The notes below the pieces were generated by a model. It made no database searches, had not been told where the DNA came from, and saw only the letters and a list, made by a program, of their open reading frames with translations. From Saccoglossus kowalevskii (taxonomy: Eukaryota; Hemichordata; Enteropneusta; Harrimaniidae), in the NCBI RefSeq assembly GCF_000003605.2, contig NW_003146296.1:249062-287873 (forward strand): a DNA stretch of 38,812 bases, read 5' to 3'. Made by a program: the position numbers and the translations under genes. Below are positions 1-12,424 of this stretch, in pieces. The stretch's first letter is position 1; the number at the start of each line of letters is the position of its first letter.

Positions 1-318
1 ACACATCAAACACCGGCAAACGCACTGACGCCACGCGCGCTCGTAAAGACGCCCTCATATAAAACATTACACTGAAGTCAGCTAAGGTATGTACGTTATT
101 AATTACATAAAAATGTAAATGTTTATAAACTCAAACGGTAGTTACTCTCGGACACAACAACCCCATTTCCTTCATCTTCAATATTTATAAATTTCACATT
201 ACGAGGTTTATATTGGCGGATGGAATATCATCAGAGCATTTTCAAATGACGTCATGCGCTCGTTGATTGGTTGGTTGGATTAAACTGTCATGAACCCTCA
301 TACGTATTTATAAAATAA

Positions 319-381
319 TTGCATACGTCGCTATGAGTCCCATATCGAACAGGACGCGGCGAAACGACTGCCGCCCTTGAA
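319..381. mobile_element. 3' fragment of the same MITE family
   Basis: TTGCATACGTCGCTATGAGT, CCCATATCGAAC, GACGCGGCGAAACGAC and a terminal CGCCCTTGAA resemble the right half of the element at 22799-22932. The left half is not recognisable. A further fragment at 534-582 (TGTTGTATACGTCG...GACGACGCGGC) is similar. Confidence 0.5.
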
Positions 382-1061
382 TTTCAAATGAAACCACTTG
401 TTTTAGAAAGTATATTTATAAGAATAAACATGCCTTTGATGACATCAGTGTATACAGAAGTCAATGCGTTCCAATTGTTTGTAAATAAACAACACATTTA
501 CTCACGTGATACATCTAATATATCTTTTGGACGTGTTGTATACGTCGCACGCGGCGAAGACGACGCGGCACGTCGACTGTAAGTTCAATACTTCTCTATA
601 TTCGAAAGCACGGCGTGTATTGTATTGGATCTTCTTTCTACTGTGACGCAGAGAAGTGTATATGCCGCGATACTTTGTTTAGTGACTCATGAGAAAGTTT
701 ATCTTGCGTACACGTAAGAATTAATAAAGCAGACAAGTGACTGACAGTCGTCAACATGCAAAGGTAACCATGAAGCAGTTAAAATACGCACTGTGTGACA
801 ACTACTATAGAAAAAAGTGGACGTAAAAAAAAAAGATAACCATCAATGTACTGGCGAGTAATACACACCTAGTCATGTTGTTTACGTGGAATTCTGAACG
901 CACCAATCACTAGGCAAACGAACTACCCATCTCTCAGAAGAGTGGCATCTCAAGGAGTCGCGATAGAATGCATATGAGAACAACACACTTTAAAGCAGAT
1001 TTACCGCATGATGTTCTTTTCATATGTTTGTAAACATCTTTTAAGATAACATATACTGCCC

Positions 1062-1087
1062 AGGAAGGAAGGAAGGAAGGAAGGGAG
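1062..1087 (+). repeat. (GGAA)n microsatellite
   Basis: Six or so GGAA units, ending in GGGAGG. ETS-factor core motifs occur in each unit, without evidence of use. Confidence 0.85.
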
Positions 1088-3164
1088 GACGGAATTAAAG
1101 AAGGCCCTCTGTAGTTACGTACTTTCATTTATTTATTAAGTCATGTGCCCAATGTACAACGTTCATGTCCGTTGCCAGGCGTTATTTCCTTTGAGGGGAA
1201 GTCGTCGAATTAACGACCAAGTAATTTTAAGCAATATAAACGATTGTAACAGAGACAGTGTTGCCGGTGTCGGTGTGACATGACCCTTTTGTAATATTTT
1301 AAGCGAGCAAGCCCCAACTATGTTCCGTTCACGCGCGCACATCAAACGCGCCCAGGTGTAAAATGGGTCCACGCCCACGTGGTGCTGAAATGTCATACGT
1401 TGACGACAAGTGAATATAATTACCTACGTGACTATGTTGCAAATTTATATTTCCACAAGGGAGTACAGATATTTATACAATGTAAAATTCTATGACATTA
1501 AATACATCCAGCCAATCAACGAGCGTAGTGCGCATTGACATCAATTGAAAATGTCCGCCAATTGTATTCCATCGGCCAAAAGAAACCCCTGGTTTTAGTC
1601 TGAATTGTAAAAACTAAAAATATTTAAAACAAATTGGGGGAATAGCTTTGTGGCCCCAAAAGTACCTCTAACGTTTGTAAAACCAGTTTCATTCAACTCA
1701 ACATTCGAATTTACCCAATCGCGGCCGGCAACAAAGGCGGTAATTCCTAAAAAGCTGTTTGAAATTAAAGATTTGGTCACTTCTTAAATTTATTTAAGTC
1801 AGTTTAAAGAACTGCGTGTCTTGGCATTAAGTTTAGGGTTTATGTTGATGTACAGTCCCCCAACCTATCCTGTTGTACCGCGTGGTTTGATTGGTCAGAA
1901 GTTATACACGCGTGAGAAAGAAATCGGGAGCGTAAAATAGACATGTGCGAAATGAAACTACTTATTAAGAGCAGTCACATATTTCTATGCAGAAGTATTC
2001 AATATGAACCGTGAGTGAATTCTTTTAGTCGAATCTCTCCCAAACTCAACTTCGGAATTTCTAAAGAACATTACCTGGGGTGAAATTAAATTAAATTACA
2101 TATACATATTGAACTGTCCGTGTTCAATTGCGCATCTGTGTATACTTCCCATCTCATTGGCATACCATTCTCCTTCATGCCACTTTATTTAAAAAGATGC
2201 CCGACAAATGGAAAAAACACCCGACGCCGTACGCCCCAAGTTGAAAACATTTGTCCCAGAAATAAACAAGCATACGTAACATTCAGTAACCACACGATGC
2301 TTACGTCACCACAGCAAGGAGTAAACAGCCTAAAAAAAACGTGTCGCGAATGATTTCTGTTCGACTTAAAAGCTTTGTGCCATTCCCCAGATGGTACATA
2401 ACTGGAAATCCGATACGGAAATAGAACGCATTCATTTGCGTCCGTGTCCTTTTATTTGTAAAGCACTTCGCGACCCGTCGTTCGACGGTTGACCGTATAG
2501 ACGCGGCAATCGCTGCCACATGCCGTGTTTCTACAAATGTTTCTCGCGGGTGTGTGCTTGTAATGGGACAGTAGTCACGTACCACTCCGTGCCACGAACG
2601 GCGTTCCATCCCTTGCCAGCTGGTTTTCGCACCTCCCGACAATAAATGCCATGAAATGTAACTTGTGCATGTCTGGCAGATTGAAATCAAATTTAGAGTT
2701 CGAGGGAGGTAGAATGCAGTAGAAGTGTTATCAAATTCAGAGATGCTTATACACGAAGAGGCTGGCAGACATGCGCATACTTATACGTATCAACTGCACT
2801 TTATAGTGCCCAGCTTTGTTCATACGAATCCTCTGAAAATCTCTCCAGGGACTCGTTGGGTTCACTTTTTTGATAAAACACTGCGCATAGGTTCAATGGC
2901 AGAATCGATTTGGGTCAATCCGTGGTTATTGCCACATCATACAAAATTGTTTGAGAGGTCGCTTGGTACCCTGATTGCCCGTACTTATGTGTACTTTGCA
3001 ATTACAAGTCACGGTGTGATGGCTGGGGGTCATTTCGTCGCAATTGCAATCTACACACAAGTAAGATTGAATACAAAACGGTTTCGAAAGATGCACCCTC
3101 CCCCACATACAGTATCTAGCGAGCACATATCCCTATGTATATGATTAGAACGTGTGGATGAGAT

Positions 3165-3289
3165 CGGCGGTCCACAGTCGTCGCACATAACGCGCGTTCG
3201 AATTTCGGGTGAACAATAATGTATTTTACACGCGTTGTATACGTCGCGAGGGACACCCATCGAACACGACGCGGCGCGGTGGCTGTAGC
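3165..3289. mobile_element. Degraded copy of the TTAAAGGG MITE family
   Basis: Shares CGTTCGAATTTC, AATGTATTTTACACGCGTTG, TATACGTCGCGAG and CGAACACGACGCGGCG with the element at 22799-22932, in the same order and spacing. The outer TTAAAG ends are eroded. Confidence 0.6.
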
Positions 3290-5262
3290 GTGTTTTTTTT
3301 TTTTTTTTCAATAAAAAATTTACAACTAATTATTACATTTAGTAAAAATACAGATTGTGACGCGCTAAACACTGATAAGTACGTGACAGAGAGGCAACAT
3401 AAATCTATATATAGATGAAAAGTTGTCGAATTGAACGATGGTTTTCGGAAGGACTGCTAGTTATCTGACGGAAACGCGTGAACGGACAAACACAAACTCA
3501 AAATGGAAAATTTTGCAGATTTGCTACCCGCGTCATATATAATATTGTACATTTCTCTGGATACAGATATCTGCCCCTAATTCAAACCTATAGTCACGTG
3601 CCGTACCTCGGACCGACGCCATTGACCCATCCCCATCACTCCAGTGACAACTTTTACAAATCACTTGACACTTCAAAAATACTGACCAGTCGGAGGAAAC
3701 ACATCGCCATCATGAATGAAGGATGTACATTACTTACTTCATCAGTTTGTAAGATTAAATGTTGACACGGTCATATTACTTGTATCGCAATTCACTGGCG
3801 CGTTGTCTCAGCACGCTATCCACATAACTATCACAGAACGGCTATGACGGGGATAGAACCTAACGCAACATCATCGGTATATGCTCTTCGATGACACTGA
3901 CCGATCTACTTTGCGGTTGAGTATTTACGGCTTTCGGGTTAAAAGGCCGGTGGCAGGTTAACAGGAAATTACAGCTTCCGGCCTGTAGTGTATAATAAAT
4001 TCACGGAGACCGACTGCCGTTTATTTTGATCGCCTCTGCACGGTGCAAAGTACGTCAGAGTCTGCACAATAATATACGGATAGCTCACCGCTAATGGATA
4101 CCACCGCCGTAGACTGGCAAGGATGTATTTAGTTTTCCTTGACGATAGTTTGACGTAAGCGGAGTGACATGGTGTCATGCCCCAAGTCGGTGTTGAGATT
4201 AACGTGCGTATTGGGTATCAATCTTTCTCATCAGTTCGATGAGATGCGAGCGGCATGATACGTGGATATATATATAGCCCTCCCCCGTTTGTGGATGGGT
4301 ATCGTATTAAACATGACCAAGCTTAAAACTTAAAGTCGCGTGTGCACTGCCAATATCTTGACTGGTGCTGAAGTGTGCTAGGCGTCTACCAGGGACCGTT
4401 ATCACAACAAGCACGCGGTTATTTCTATAATTGCCAGCCCACAGGGAACTCTTATCGTTCTGTTCGTATGCACATACTGTTTTTTTATTAATTATTAAAA
4501 AAACAATACCGGAATCAGTTTGAGTTCGGCACCGTGTTGTTGACACACTATGAATAAACTCTAGATACGTGATTCTGTTCTTCAAAAAATCTCTATGATG
4601 AAATAAAAACCATTATTTGCATACATTATGCAATTTATTTGTGTACTTTTGATAGTTTTGGCATTATTAATTGATACAGTAGTCAAAAAAGATTCTGCTA
4701 CAAGCCACCTAGAAACTGTTGGTTTCAGAGAAGTAGCTTCTGGGGTATTAACAGACCAGCAGATTTTATACCAGAGAAGTGATTTCCACCACCCTGCAAA
4801 CACCCGGAACGCCCGAAAAGCTCTCGTCGCTGTAGCAGGTCCCAAGGTGTCAGTATCTCCCCCTTCACGGGAAGGGGTGTATACCGTCAAGTCCACGTGT
4901 TTACCTAACGGCCAGTTTCCAGGTGTTCAGTGAGGCCAATTTGCCATTCTTTAGTACTGGCGGCGAGGAATGCGTAAGAATATTCCCCTCGTCTCATTGT
5001 GACTCGGGGGTGCCTATTCAACTATGAATGCCAGACGTTTATAAAGGGGGATATATTTCAACTTTGAAGTAGGCAAGGGTGAAGTCTAATACCAGTTCTA
5101 CACAATGAAACGGCCACTGGATTGGTGTGTTGTACATTCAATGGCTATACGATCCGCCCGCCCGTTCAAAGACTAATACCGAATAACATTCCAACACACA
5201 ATACCACGAGTAAAAAGAATGAGTTGACCATTTGGCCCTCACCAATGTATGTGTGTGTGTGA

Positions 5263-5275
5263 GGGGGGGGGGGGG
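5263..5275 (+). repeat. 13-base G homopolymer after a short GT repeat
   Basis: GTGTGTGTGTGA followed by 13 G. Similar G runs occur at 6024-6035, 9513-9521 and 11530-11540. Confidence 0.9.
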
Positions 5276-7369
5276 TCTGTTTGAATCAATGTTAAAATCG
5301 TGTTGTATTTTACCTTTAAATTAATTGCGAGTTCATCGTAGAGTATATGTATGACGTATAAGTGTTAAGTGACGAGATGTGAGAGGCCTGTATGGGGACG
5401 TGTATCCCCTTGTAAGTCCCGGGTTGTAAGTACGGGGTACAATCGCCCTGATTCCAAATTTGGCATATATTTCACGATTATAGTGCTCGCTCTACTTCAA
5501 GTCTATTCGATGGTATTACCCCATCTCATACACAAACCAAAATGCCAATAAGGTCAAGTTGTATTATATTGATATTATTTTCTTACGGATGAACCGACAG
5601 ACGCGCCGGTAGCACCGTACTAGTATATACGGATACGTACATCAAATTGAACGGAACATGACGGTGACGATCGATGACGTTTTGACTTTCTACAGTGTGA
5701 CGTACTTATTTAACACATCTGTTCATTCATATTATTTTTACGTGGCTCGGGAGCCGGACGGAAGTTTGCAGTTCCGCCAAGTCACGTGACCTCCCCCAGA
5801 TGTCATTCCGCTTTCTGACCGAAACAGATGATAAACATTTCAACATCACAAACTTTTTCCTGTCAAATGAGCCGAAGTGTTGTTGCACTTTTTCTGAAGA
5901 TGGCAACATCGGCGCTGGTGAAACACGTGTTTTACACATCAACAGAATGTCATTTTATACAGCTGTCCATTCTGAGTCGATGAGAAAGATCTACGAAGTA
6001 CCGATCTGCTCCTAAAACTAATTGGGGGGGGGGGGTGAGGGTGTTTTTTTTCAATGAATATTTATCCGTGAAAGATTCCGTCAAGATATCCGTGGTAACT
6101 TTTGTAAGGATGTTTTTTTATAATGAATGCTAAAGGAGGGGTTACTTTTGATGAGCGATTCATTCATTGTAAAACGAAGAGGAAGCCGCGAGCAAAGTCA
6201 TCATGATTGAATCTTGCGAGAAAGTCAAGTTCGTTTCAAGTTGGCACATTACATGCAATCGTAGAGACATCACAGCACAGCACTGAGATGCAGTTATTCA
6301 TGTGCAAAGTCTTTTACGCTGATCCTGCGCTAATGAAAACAATAACACTTTCTGATCCGTGAAAGTCGTTCTGCCAGACTATGATCTAAAACAAGAGTGG
6401 GATACTTGTACGTGCTTGGGAGATTGACGTAGCAGACAACCGGTTTTATTTTATACCGATCTTCGTACGCGATTAGTATAATTCGATTGGCGATGGTCTC
6501 CAGCGGCCTGTGTGATATGGAATGAATTCAATAACAGCCATTTATTTTAATGTCTTCCCGCTTTAGGTATTTACGACTGGGGAATGCGAAACAGCACGTC
6601 TTCAAACTAGAGCGACATACGGAATTCATTTCAGCGCATGGTTGGAGTGATTTTTATAGTAGTGTACGCATGGTATTGCGGACGGAGTCAGTTAGGATTA
6701 AAACATACCTGCTGGCTTCGTTGGCTTCGTCACTGAGGAGATGCTGCTAGTTCGTTTCAAGTTGTTGTTTTTCTTTTTTTGCAAGAGAAGAGCCCGGAGA
6801 AGAAATGCGGATAAGATTACCCCCGTCGCGAAGTAGCTAGTATTCCATACGTATCCCGCCGGCTGATGGCATCGATTTCTTTGAATGTGCATTGGGGCGT
6901 AAATGAAGCAAATCCAGCGCAGGATAAATGCCGGCTCCCTTAATTGCCACTCACTGAGCAGCGACGGTGACACTGTTCGCGTGCTTCACAAACAACTTAG
7001 GGTCTATCGCTTACCTACTTAAAAACCGCAGAACCGCGGGACTGTCGCATCACGTGCACTTTCGTCCAGTTTAATAAGTCTTTCTCGTGATGCACATCGG
7101 AGATATGTCAATCGTTAATGACTCAAATTAGAACTTAATTTATCTCTATATTCAGTGAATTTAGTTACATGTAATTGTATTCGTTCACCCACCTATAGGT
7201 CGATCTAGATTGTGGGCGGTTACAAATAAAGACCCTGTTAGGTTAATAAGGTAACCGATTTTCTATTATTGTTGGGAGTTTACTATATATTCAATTCAAT
7301 GCACTGCATTAAACCACAGTACGTCACTCTATCTAGAGGGGCTGTGATTAAACCAAAGTGTGTGCACGC

Positions 7370-7387
7370 GGGGGTGGGGGTGGGGGG
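7370..7387 (+). repeat. G-rich tract, possible quadruplex
   Basis: G runs of 5, 5 and 6 separated by single T. Folding is not testable by eye. Confidence 0.6.
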
Positions 7388-7927
7388 TCTTAATCGGCCG
7401 AAGTGTACATTACGTGGGTGCACTGCACGATTGACCAGCCATTCTTTTAACTGTTTGCTGGCCCCCAAAAAACCTCGGTGAATCCCCGCATGCTTCGGTG
7501 TCAAGCTAACGGTACAAAGGACGGCATTCCTTCGCTGTTGGTCAATGAAAGGATACTGAAAAATAATACGACCACAGTTCAACCACTAAATGTAATTTGC
7601 ATATTTATTTATTTTCTATATTTACTCACACGACGTCTGCATCATTCGGCGCTTTTCGGACAAGTTCGGGTTTGGCTGGCACGTGTCGCTAAGCTAAACA
7701 TCAACTTGCATTGGTGATTATTCAAATTATTACATTTATACTTGCTGTTAAACTCATTCTTTTTTTTAATTATTTCTTAAAATGTATGTTTACATAATCT
7801 TTAACCATCGATGGCGGCACCAGCCCCCCTTACGTGGCGTTAGGCTGATACTGTGGCTACAGCACTAACCGAACGTAGCGATATCAGCCCCAGTGACCCG
7901 GCGACACAGACACGCCTGGGTCAAGTA

Positions 7928-8091
7928 ATCAGATACAATAGCTATTAGGCGATCTTGACATCTCAAACCAACTTGAAATTTACATTTTCACAATAATTTC
8001 CCCTAACTATATGATCATGACATATGTTGTTAATACGAGCGAATGGATTTGAACCACGTGACATATAGTACTGGGACACCATACTCCGTGC
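7928..8091 (+). mobile_element. Left terminal arm of a 2.1 kb long-TIR element (7928-10057)
   Basis: Begins ATCAGATACAATAGCTATTA and runs to ATACTCCGTGC. It is the reverse complement, with scattered mismatches, of 9897-10057. Outside and inside these limits the two sides no longer match. Arms of about 160 bp enclosing about 1.8 kb suggest a foldback or non-autonomous DNA transposon; no transposase frame is visible between them. Smaller inverted-repeat elements lie inside. Confidence 0.8.
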
Positions 8092-8120
8092 CACAGGCAT
8101 ATGACGGTTGAGGGTTGGCC

Positions 8121-9032
8121 ATTAGAAACTCGGGGGTGTAGATTTGGAGAACAAAACTTGCACAGTTGAAAACTTCACAGGAAAAATCAGAAAAAAAAAA
8201 ATTGTCGTGACTTGTGAGAACAATTTCCCAGATTTTGAAATGTACAAAGATGGATGCAATATCAAGACAATGAGAAGTGTAAATATAAGTGTACGTGACC
8301 CCCCATTTCAAATGCTCTCTCCTTACTGCTCACCGTTCACGACAAGGTTCCTCATCCGATTTAGTGGACAAAATTCTGCTGACTTGCGAAAATGGTATTC
8401 ACTTAAAGCGCGGTAGTCGCCGCGCTGCGCATGTGCGAGATATATGGGTCTCATATAAACAAAGATGGCGACTTTGACTGTTGCGCAGATCAACGAGTAC
8501 GAACTGAGATGTTTCCAAGTAATTTTCATGTTATTAGAAGGTATTGAAGGAGTCACTGGCGGTAATCATTGCAAGTCGCGCCAAGGTCAAACCTCATACT
8601 TGTGATTTCCATTTGAAGAGCGCATTGGATTTTGGGAAAATCAATGTTTTTCAACACAAATGTCGCACATGCGCAGCGCGACGACTACCGCGCTTTAATT
8701 TTGTTCATGACTTATGAAATCTCCCAAAATTGTAGCGTTATATACATTATTATACAGAAATCAGAAAACAAAAAAATATGCGATTCCAATAATGTGTTCT
8801 TTGCCGTAAAACTATGTCCTAATATTTATACATTATTATCTTAGGGGGTTGACGGATAGGACTACTGTTCAATTTTTTTCACTAAATTCTTTTGTTTTTT
8901 TCTATCGACTAAGTCGACATTGTTTAATAAATACAGTATTTTTTCGGTTATTTTTGCAGTAGAAGTTTTTTTTTTTTTCAATATCTTCTCGGTGCGGATT
9001 ATTTATAAAAAAAATCTTCCATAGTTTCTAAT
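8121..9032. mobile_element. Possible element bounded by ATTAGAAACT inverted ends, with a nested MITE
   Basis: ATTAGAAACT at 8121-8130 faces AGTTTCTAAT at 9023-9032. The same ends delimit a clearer element at 16158-16638. Pairing these particular ends is inference; the interval includes the 8403-8698 element and lies within 7928-10057. Confidence 0.4.
8403..8698. mobile_element. MITE-like element with 36-bp TIRs (TTAAAGCGCGGTAGTCG family)
   Basis: The arms 8403-8438 and 8663-8698 are inverted copies matching at 35 of 36 positions by eye. The element is 296 bp, has no coding capacity and is nested within the 2.1 kb element. A relative lies at 22799-22932, with degraded copies near 319-381, 534-582 and 3165-3289. 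Confidence 0.82.
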
Positions 9033-9501
9033 CAGAGACCGACAAACTTCACCAGTAAGATTTTTAAAAACTCCAAGAAGTCGGGAAATTGTAGATTTTT
9101 ACGGCCACTCTCTGTACGATTAACCTCAAACATACTGGTCACGGTTGTCAAACGCCCCGCATGAATAGGAATAACCGACCAGACTTGCTTAACGTTTTTG
9201 TTGTTTATTTTACTAACTCATTGTAATTTACAATATTGAGACGCAACTTGTATCCGATCACAGCAACTCTCACATCCGTTCCATGACTTAATGGATGGGT
9301 TTCGATTCTTGAAAACGCGTGCATTTTATAGTTGCATTCCTACAGCATGATCAGTAGAAAACCTCTCAGTGACCCCTTTGAGCATCGGGTCTTTGGATTT
9401 TGTACAATTCGTGGGAAAATAAAATAAATTTGTTCTGAGTGACTACGACAATGAACATTATGTGATTAGATACGATAGATCTGACTTGGGTGCTCGACAG
9501 T

Positions 9502-9671
9502 GATGGCGGCACGGGGGGGGGTCGCCCAACTGAAGTAAATGTTGGGGACGTCGCCCCCAAATCAAGCTGAAATCCTTTTTGTCACAAAATTTGCCCCTCA
9601 AAATACAGGAAATAGCGTTTCAGAGGGTCTAGATTTCAGATCTCGCCCTATGCATAATTTCGTGCCGCCGC
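9502..9671. repeat. Short GC-rich element with GGCGGCACG inverted ends
   Basis: GGCGGCACG (9505-9513) and CGTGCCGCC (9661-9669) flank about 150 bp of G- and C-run-rich DNA (GGGGGGGGG, TCGCCCAAC, TTGGGGACGTCGCCCCC). It lies inside the 2.1 kb long-TIR element. A mobile origin is possible but unproven. Confidence 0.4.
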
Positions 9672-9896
9672 CTGTGCTTGACATTCTAGTCTTAACCAAC
9701 AAGTAGTTTCAACTATTTTCACAACCTCGCTATGGTATTGTGCACCCATTACAATAAATCTATGTAATGAATCAACAATATTTCAACAATTGTATTGCGT
9801 TCATTTCCTATGTACAATTACACTGGTAACAATATTCACGTTTATTTCGTGTAATAAATGCCGATTCGCCGTCACGTACATGCTGTACCTAGACGA

Positions 9897-10057
9897 GCAC
9901 GGAGTATGGTGTCCCAGCACAGCATGTCACGTGGTGCAAATCCAGTTGCTCGTATTTACAACATATGTCATCATATAGTTAAGAGAAGTTATTCTGCAAA
10001 TGTAAACTTTAAGTTGGTTTGAGATGTCAAGATTGCCTAATAGCTCTTGTATCTGAT
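9897..10057 (-). mobile_element. Right terminal arm of the 2.1 kb long-TIR element
   Basis: Starts GCACGGAGTATGGTGTCCCAG and ends AAGATTGCCTAATAGCTCTTGTATCTGAT in two adjoining segments, mirroring 7928-8091. A target-site duplication cannot be fixed with confidence; the flanks offer only AT or AAT. Confidence 0.8.
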
Positions 10058-12424
10058 AATATTCGGACGAAACACGAGTTGTTATTTACCTGCACGTACA
10101 GGAAAATCCAAGACGCATGCGCACTAATGTTTTTGACCAGATGCAATATTTCCTCCGCATGGTATCTTTGTAATATTCCAAAATCAAAGATAAAAGTTAC
10201 ATACGTGTTCTTCTTGCTTTGGTATAAAAAGAATCCTACAACTAGTTTAAAATCTGGTTGTTTTTTGGTATACTAAAATCACGAATTCGCGGGACAAACA
10301 TGCCCTTTGTGGGTTAAAATCAGATAAAGGGGGTGTGTCGCGATTCACTCTTGTAATTTGTGTAGGTCTCAAAGTTTTAATAACAAGAACAAAAAAAAAG
10401 CAATGATTGCCTGTCATTGAAATGGGACCTCCCTCATGAAGATATGTCTGGAAAACAACTTGCTGGCACAATTACCGAGGCTGAAATCTACATGGGTGGA
10501 ATGCACACACGAATCAATGACATGCATTTGAACTGTGGCGGTGACCCCGTAAGCTAGTTCTCACGGGGGAACGATTGACACGTTGTTATTGTCCTCTTCA
10601 ATACAATATACACATATGAAACGGAGTTGACTTTTATCACTAAACAACTGACCATGCTAAAATGAATTATATTATTCATATAATTTTTTATTCATGTATT
10701 TTTTATTAATGGGTGACGATTAGAAACTAGAGAAAATGGCGGATTTTGAAAGGGAACTAGAAAAGCAAAATAATTTTTAAAACTGAAAGATTTACAGCAA
10801 CTTCATCATCGTGAACAACAAAACTAGCTAAAAAATAAATGCAGATTTAATATTTGCACAATAGTTTTATTGTCTCTCCGCAGTTTTTTATTTGACCCCC
10901 CATAGTGAGAATTGGCGGGACCCTTTAATCTACTGAAACGTAACATAACATGTCCGCTAGTTGGGTTCAACATCTGGTCACGTTAGAATATTTTTTTTTA
11001 CAGATATAAGAGGTTCAACAAGTATTAAAAGGTTGCAAAGTTGCCCTTTTTATGAACTTCAGAGTTCAACGATCGGGAAAGGTGTGAAAAGAAATCAATT
11101 ATTTCGCTTTAGGGTGAATCGGAACTTGAGCCGCCAGCCAATTTACTGTCACCTTAGTTACCGCTGTTGCATGATTGGTTGTCATGACGGCGATATTTGA
11201 AGATTACTCAATTTTTCAGTATTTTCAATCATAAAGGGGTTACCGTACTGATTTTATTCATCGAAGATAAAATCATCTACGGCAGCGCGGATTTCTGCTT
11301 ATAGGCTCGTTCGAATCGGAGTAGAGTCATGACATACACGTTTACCTTCACGCACGTGACATGAGCCAAATAGATTCCAGGATTTCGCGGTGTATTCGGA
11401 CAAAAATACCACGTGATACCAAAACGATCCCACAATTCATCATAATACTCTCTAACAAATTCCACTGTGGGCGTATAGATAATTACCAATCAATTTGCTT
11501 TGAAAAAATACAACCGCCGGAAAAAAAAAGGGGGGGGGGGCTTTCGGGTATCTTTGTACACAATTTGTCTTTGATGTTTCTCCGGAAGTATTGTACATAT
11601 AGAAATATAATGGTATTTCTCAATAACAGTCGGAGTCTGTGTGAATAATTTTAGACAGGAATCGTAGAGAGATTTCATTTCTCATTATAACGTAATTTTT
11701 ACTATTATAATAATATTTTGCGCCAACTTTTGGATCCAACAGTTTTCACATTCATCTTTAAATTCTTTGATAGTGTCTTCATAATTTACATATTCAGTAT
11801 GCAGATAGTTATCGTGGAATTTGACAAAAGCTGACTTAAAGTTTCATATTGGTGTGTTACTCATTCAAACATAGCAATACAAGAAATAACACTTTCAAGA
11901 AATGAAAATCCTCAGTGAAAATCGGAAACAAGATTGGGTACCCATTTACCCAAATAATGCCACCGCCGGGCTCGATCCAAAACAGATACCCGGCAAGGCC
12001 GTAAGAAGCAAAAATTAGTTGGTCCGGCCAACCATCGAGGGCCGTGGGCCCGAGGCATAAGATGACGTGGGCCGAAGGACCATGACTGGTAACACTTAGT
12101 AAATGAGTACGTAATCGCTGATTCGACTACAGCGTCATCATGACTTGCGATGATATATTACGCAACTCTAACACAAGAGGGCGCACTAGTCATACTTTCA
12201 CCCCAGGGTAAAAGTAAAATATTTTATGTCAAATACAAAAATTATGGAAGCAGGTTATTCAACAATATTCAATCATTTTTAAAGTGCAATATTTCAGAAA
12301 GGTGTTTCTGCATAGAGGGATAAACGGATACACAACCATGTGAGCAGACAATTTATTTAATTGGAATGTAAATTGTTGGTTAATTATTTAATGTAAAAGG
12401 GCATTGTGTAATAAAGGAACTCCA
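10058..12424. other. Intergenic, no supported gene
   Basis: Contains one isolated ATTAGAAACT end (10719), an A9G11 tract (11521-11540) and a GC-rich block at 11957-12085. No coding exon is evident. Confidence 0.6.
12171..12189 (+). promoter_or_regulatory. CTCF-like motif
   Basis: Plus strand ACACAAGAGGGCGCACTAG. It lies between the intergenic region and the minisatellite, and points toward the gene. Confidence 0.38.

Larger units (their letters stand above)
211..1573. repeat. Inverted repeat pair 211-277 / 1507-1573
   Basis: TATTGGCGGATGGAATATCA...GCGCTCGTTGATTGGTTGG on the left is matched, imperfectly, by the reverse complement of 1507-1573 (CCAGCCAATCAACGAGC...CCGCCAATTGTATTCCATC). Both arms carry an inverted CCAAT-like GATTGGYTGG. 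The 1.2 kb between them has no supported gene. It may be an old long-TIR element. Confidence 0.55.
1..7927. other. Intergenic, CpG-containing, no supported gene
   Basis: Apart from the repeats listed, I see no gene. The longest open frames (2301-2690 minus, 129 codons; 2725-3144 plus, 139 codons; 4628-4933 plus, 101 codons) have no recognisable domain and lack clear exon boundaries. The region is less AT-rich, with many CG dinucleotides, unlike the gene body. Confidence 0.6.

Noticed and set aside
2301-2690. Minus-strand 129-codon open frame
   Set aside because: It sits in a locally GC-richer stretch where stops are rarer; no recognisable motif, no flanking splice logic and no poly(A) signal seen.
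2725-3144. 139-codon plus-strand open frame
   Set aside because: No domain, unbiased composition, and overlapping open frames on the other strand; likely chance.
4628-4933. 101-codon open frame with a hydrophobic, signal-peptide-like start
   Set aside because: The rest of the frame has no cysteine pattern, domain or cleavage context I recognise, and an equally long frame lies on the opposite strand. A small secreted protein cannot be excluded, but support is too thin.
7842-7887. Hairpin GGCTGATA...TATCAGCC considered as a tRNA or structured RNA
   Set aside because: No A or B box, no cloverleaf spacing, and only eight paired bases at the ends.
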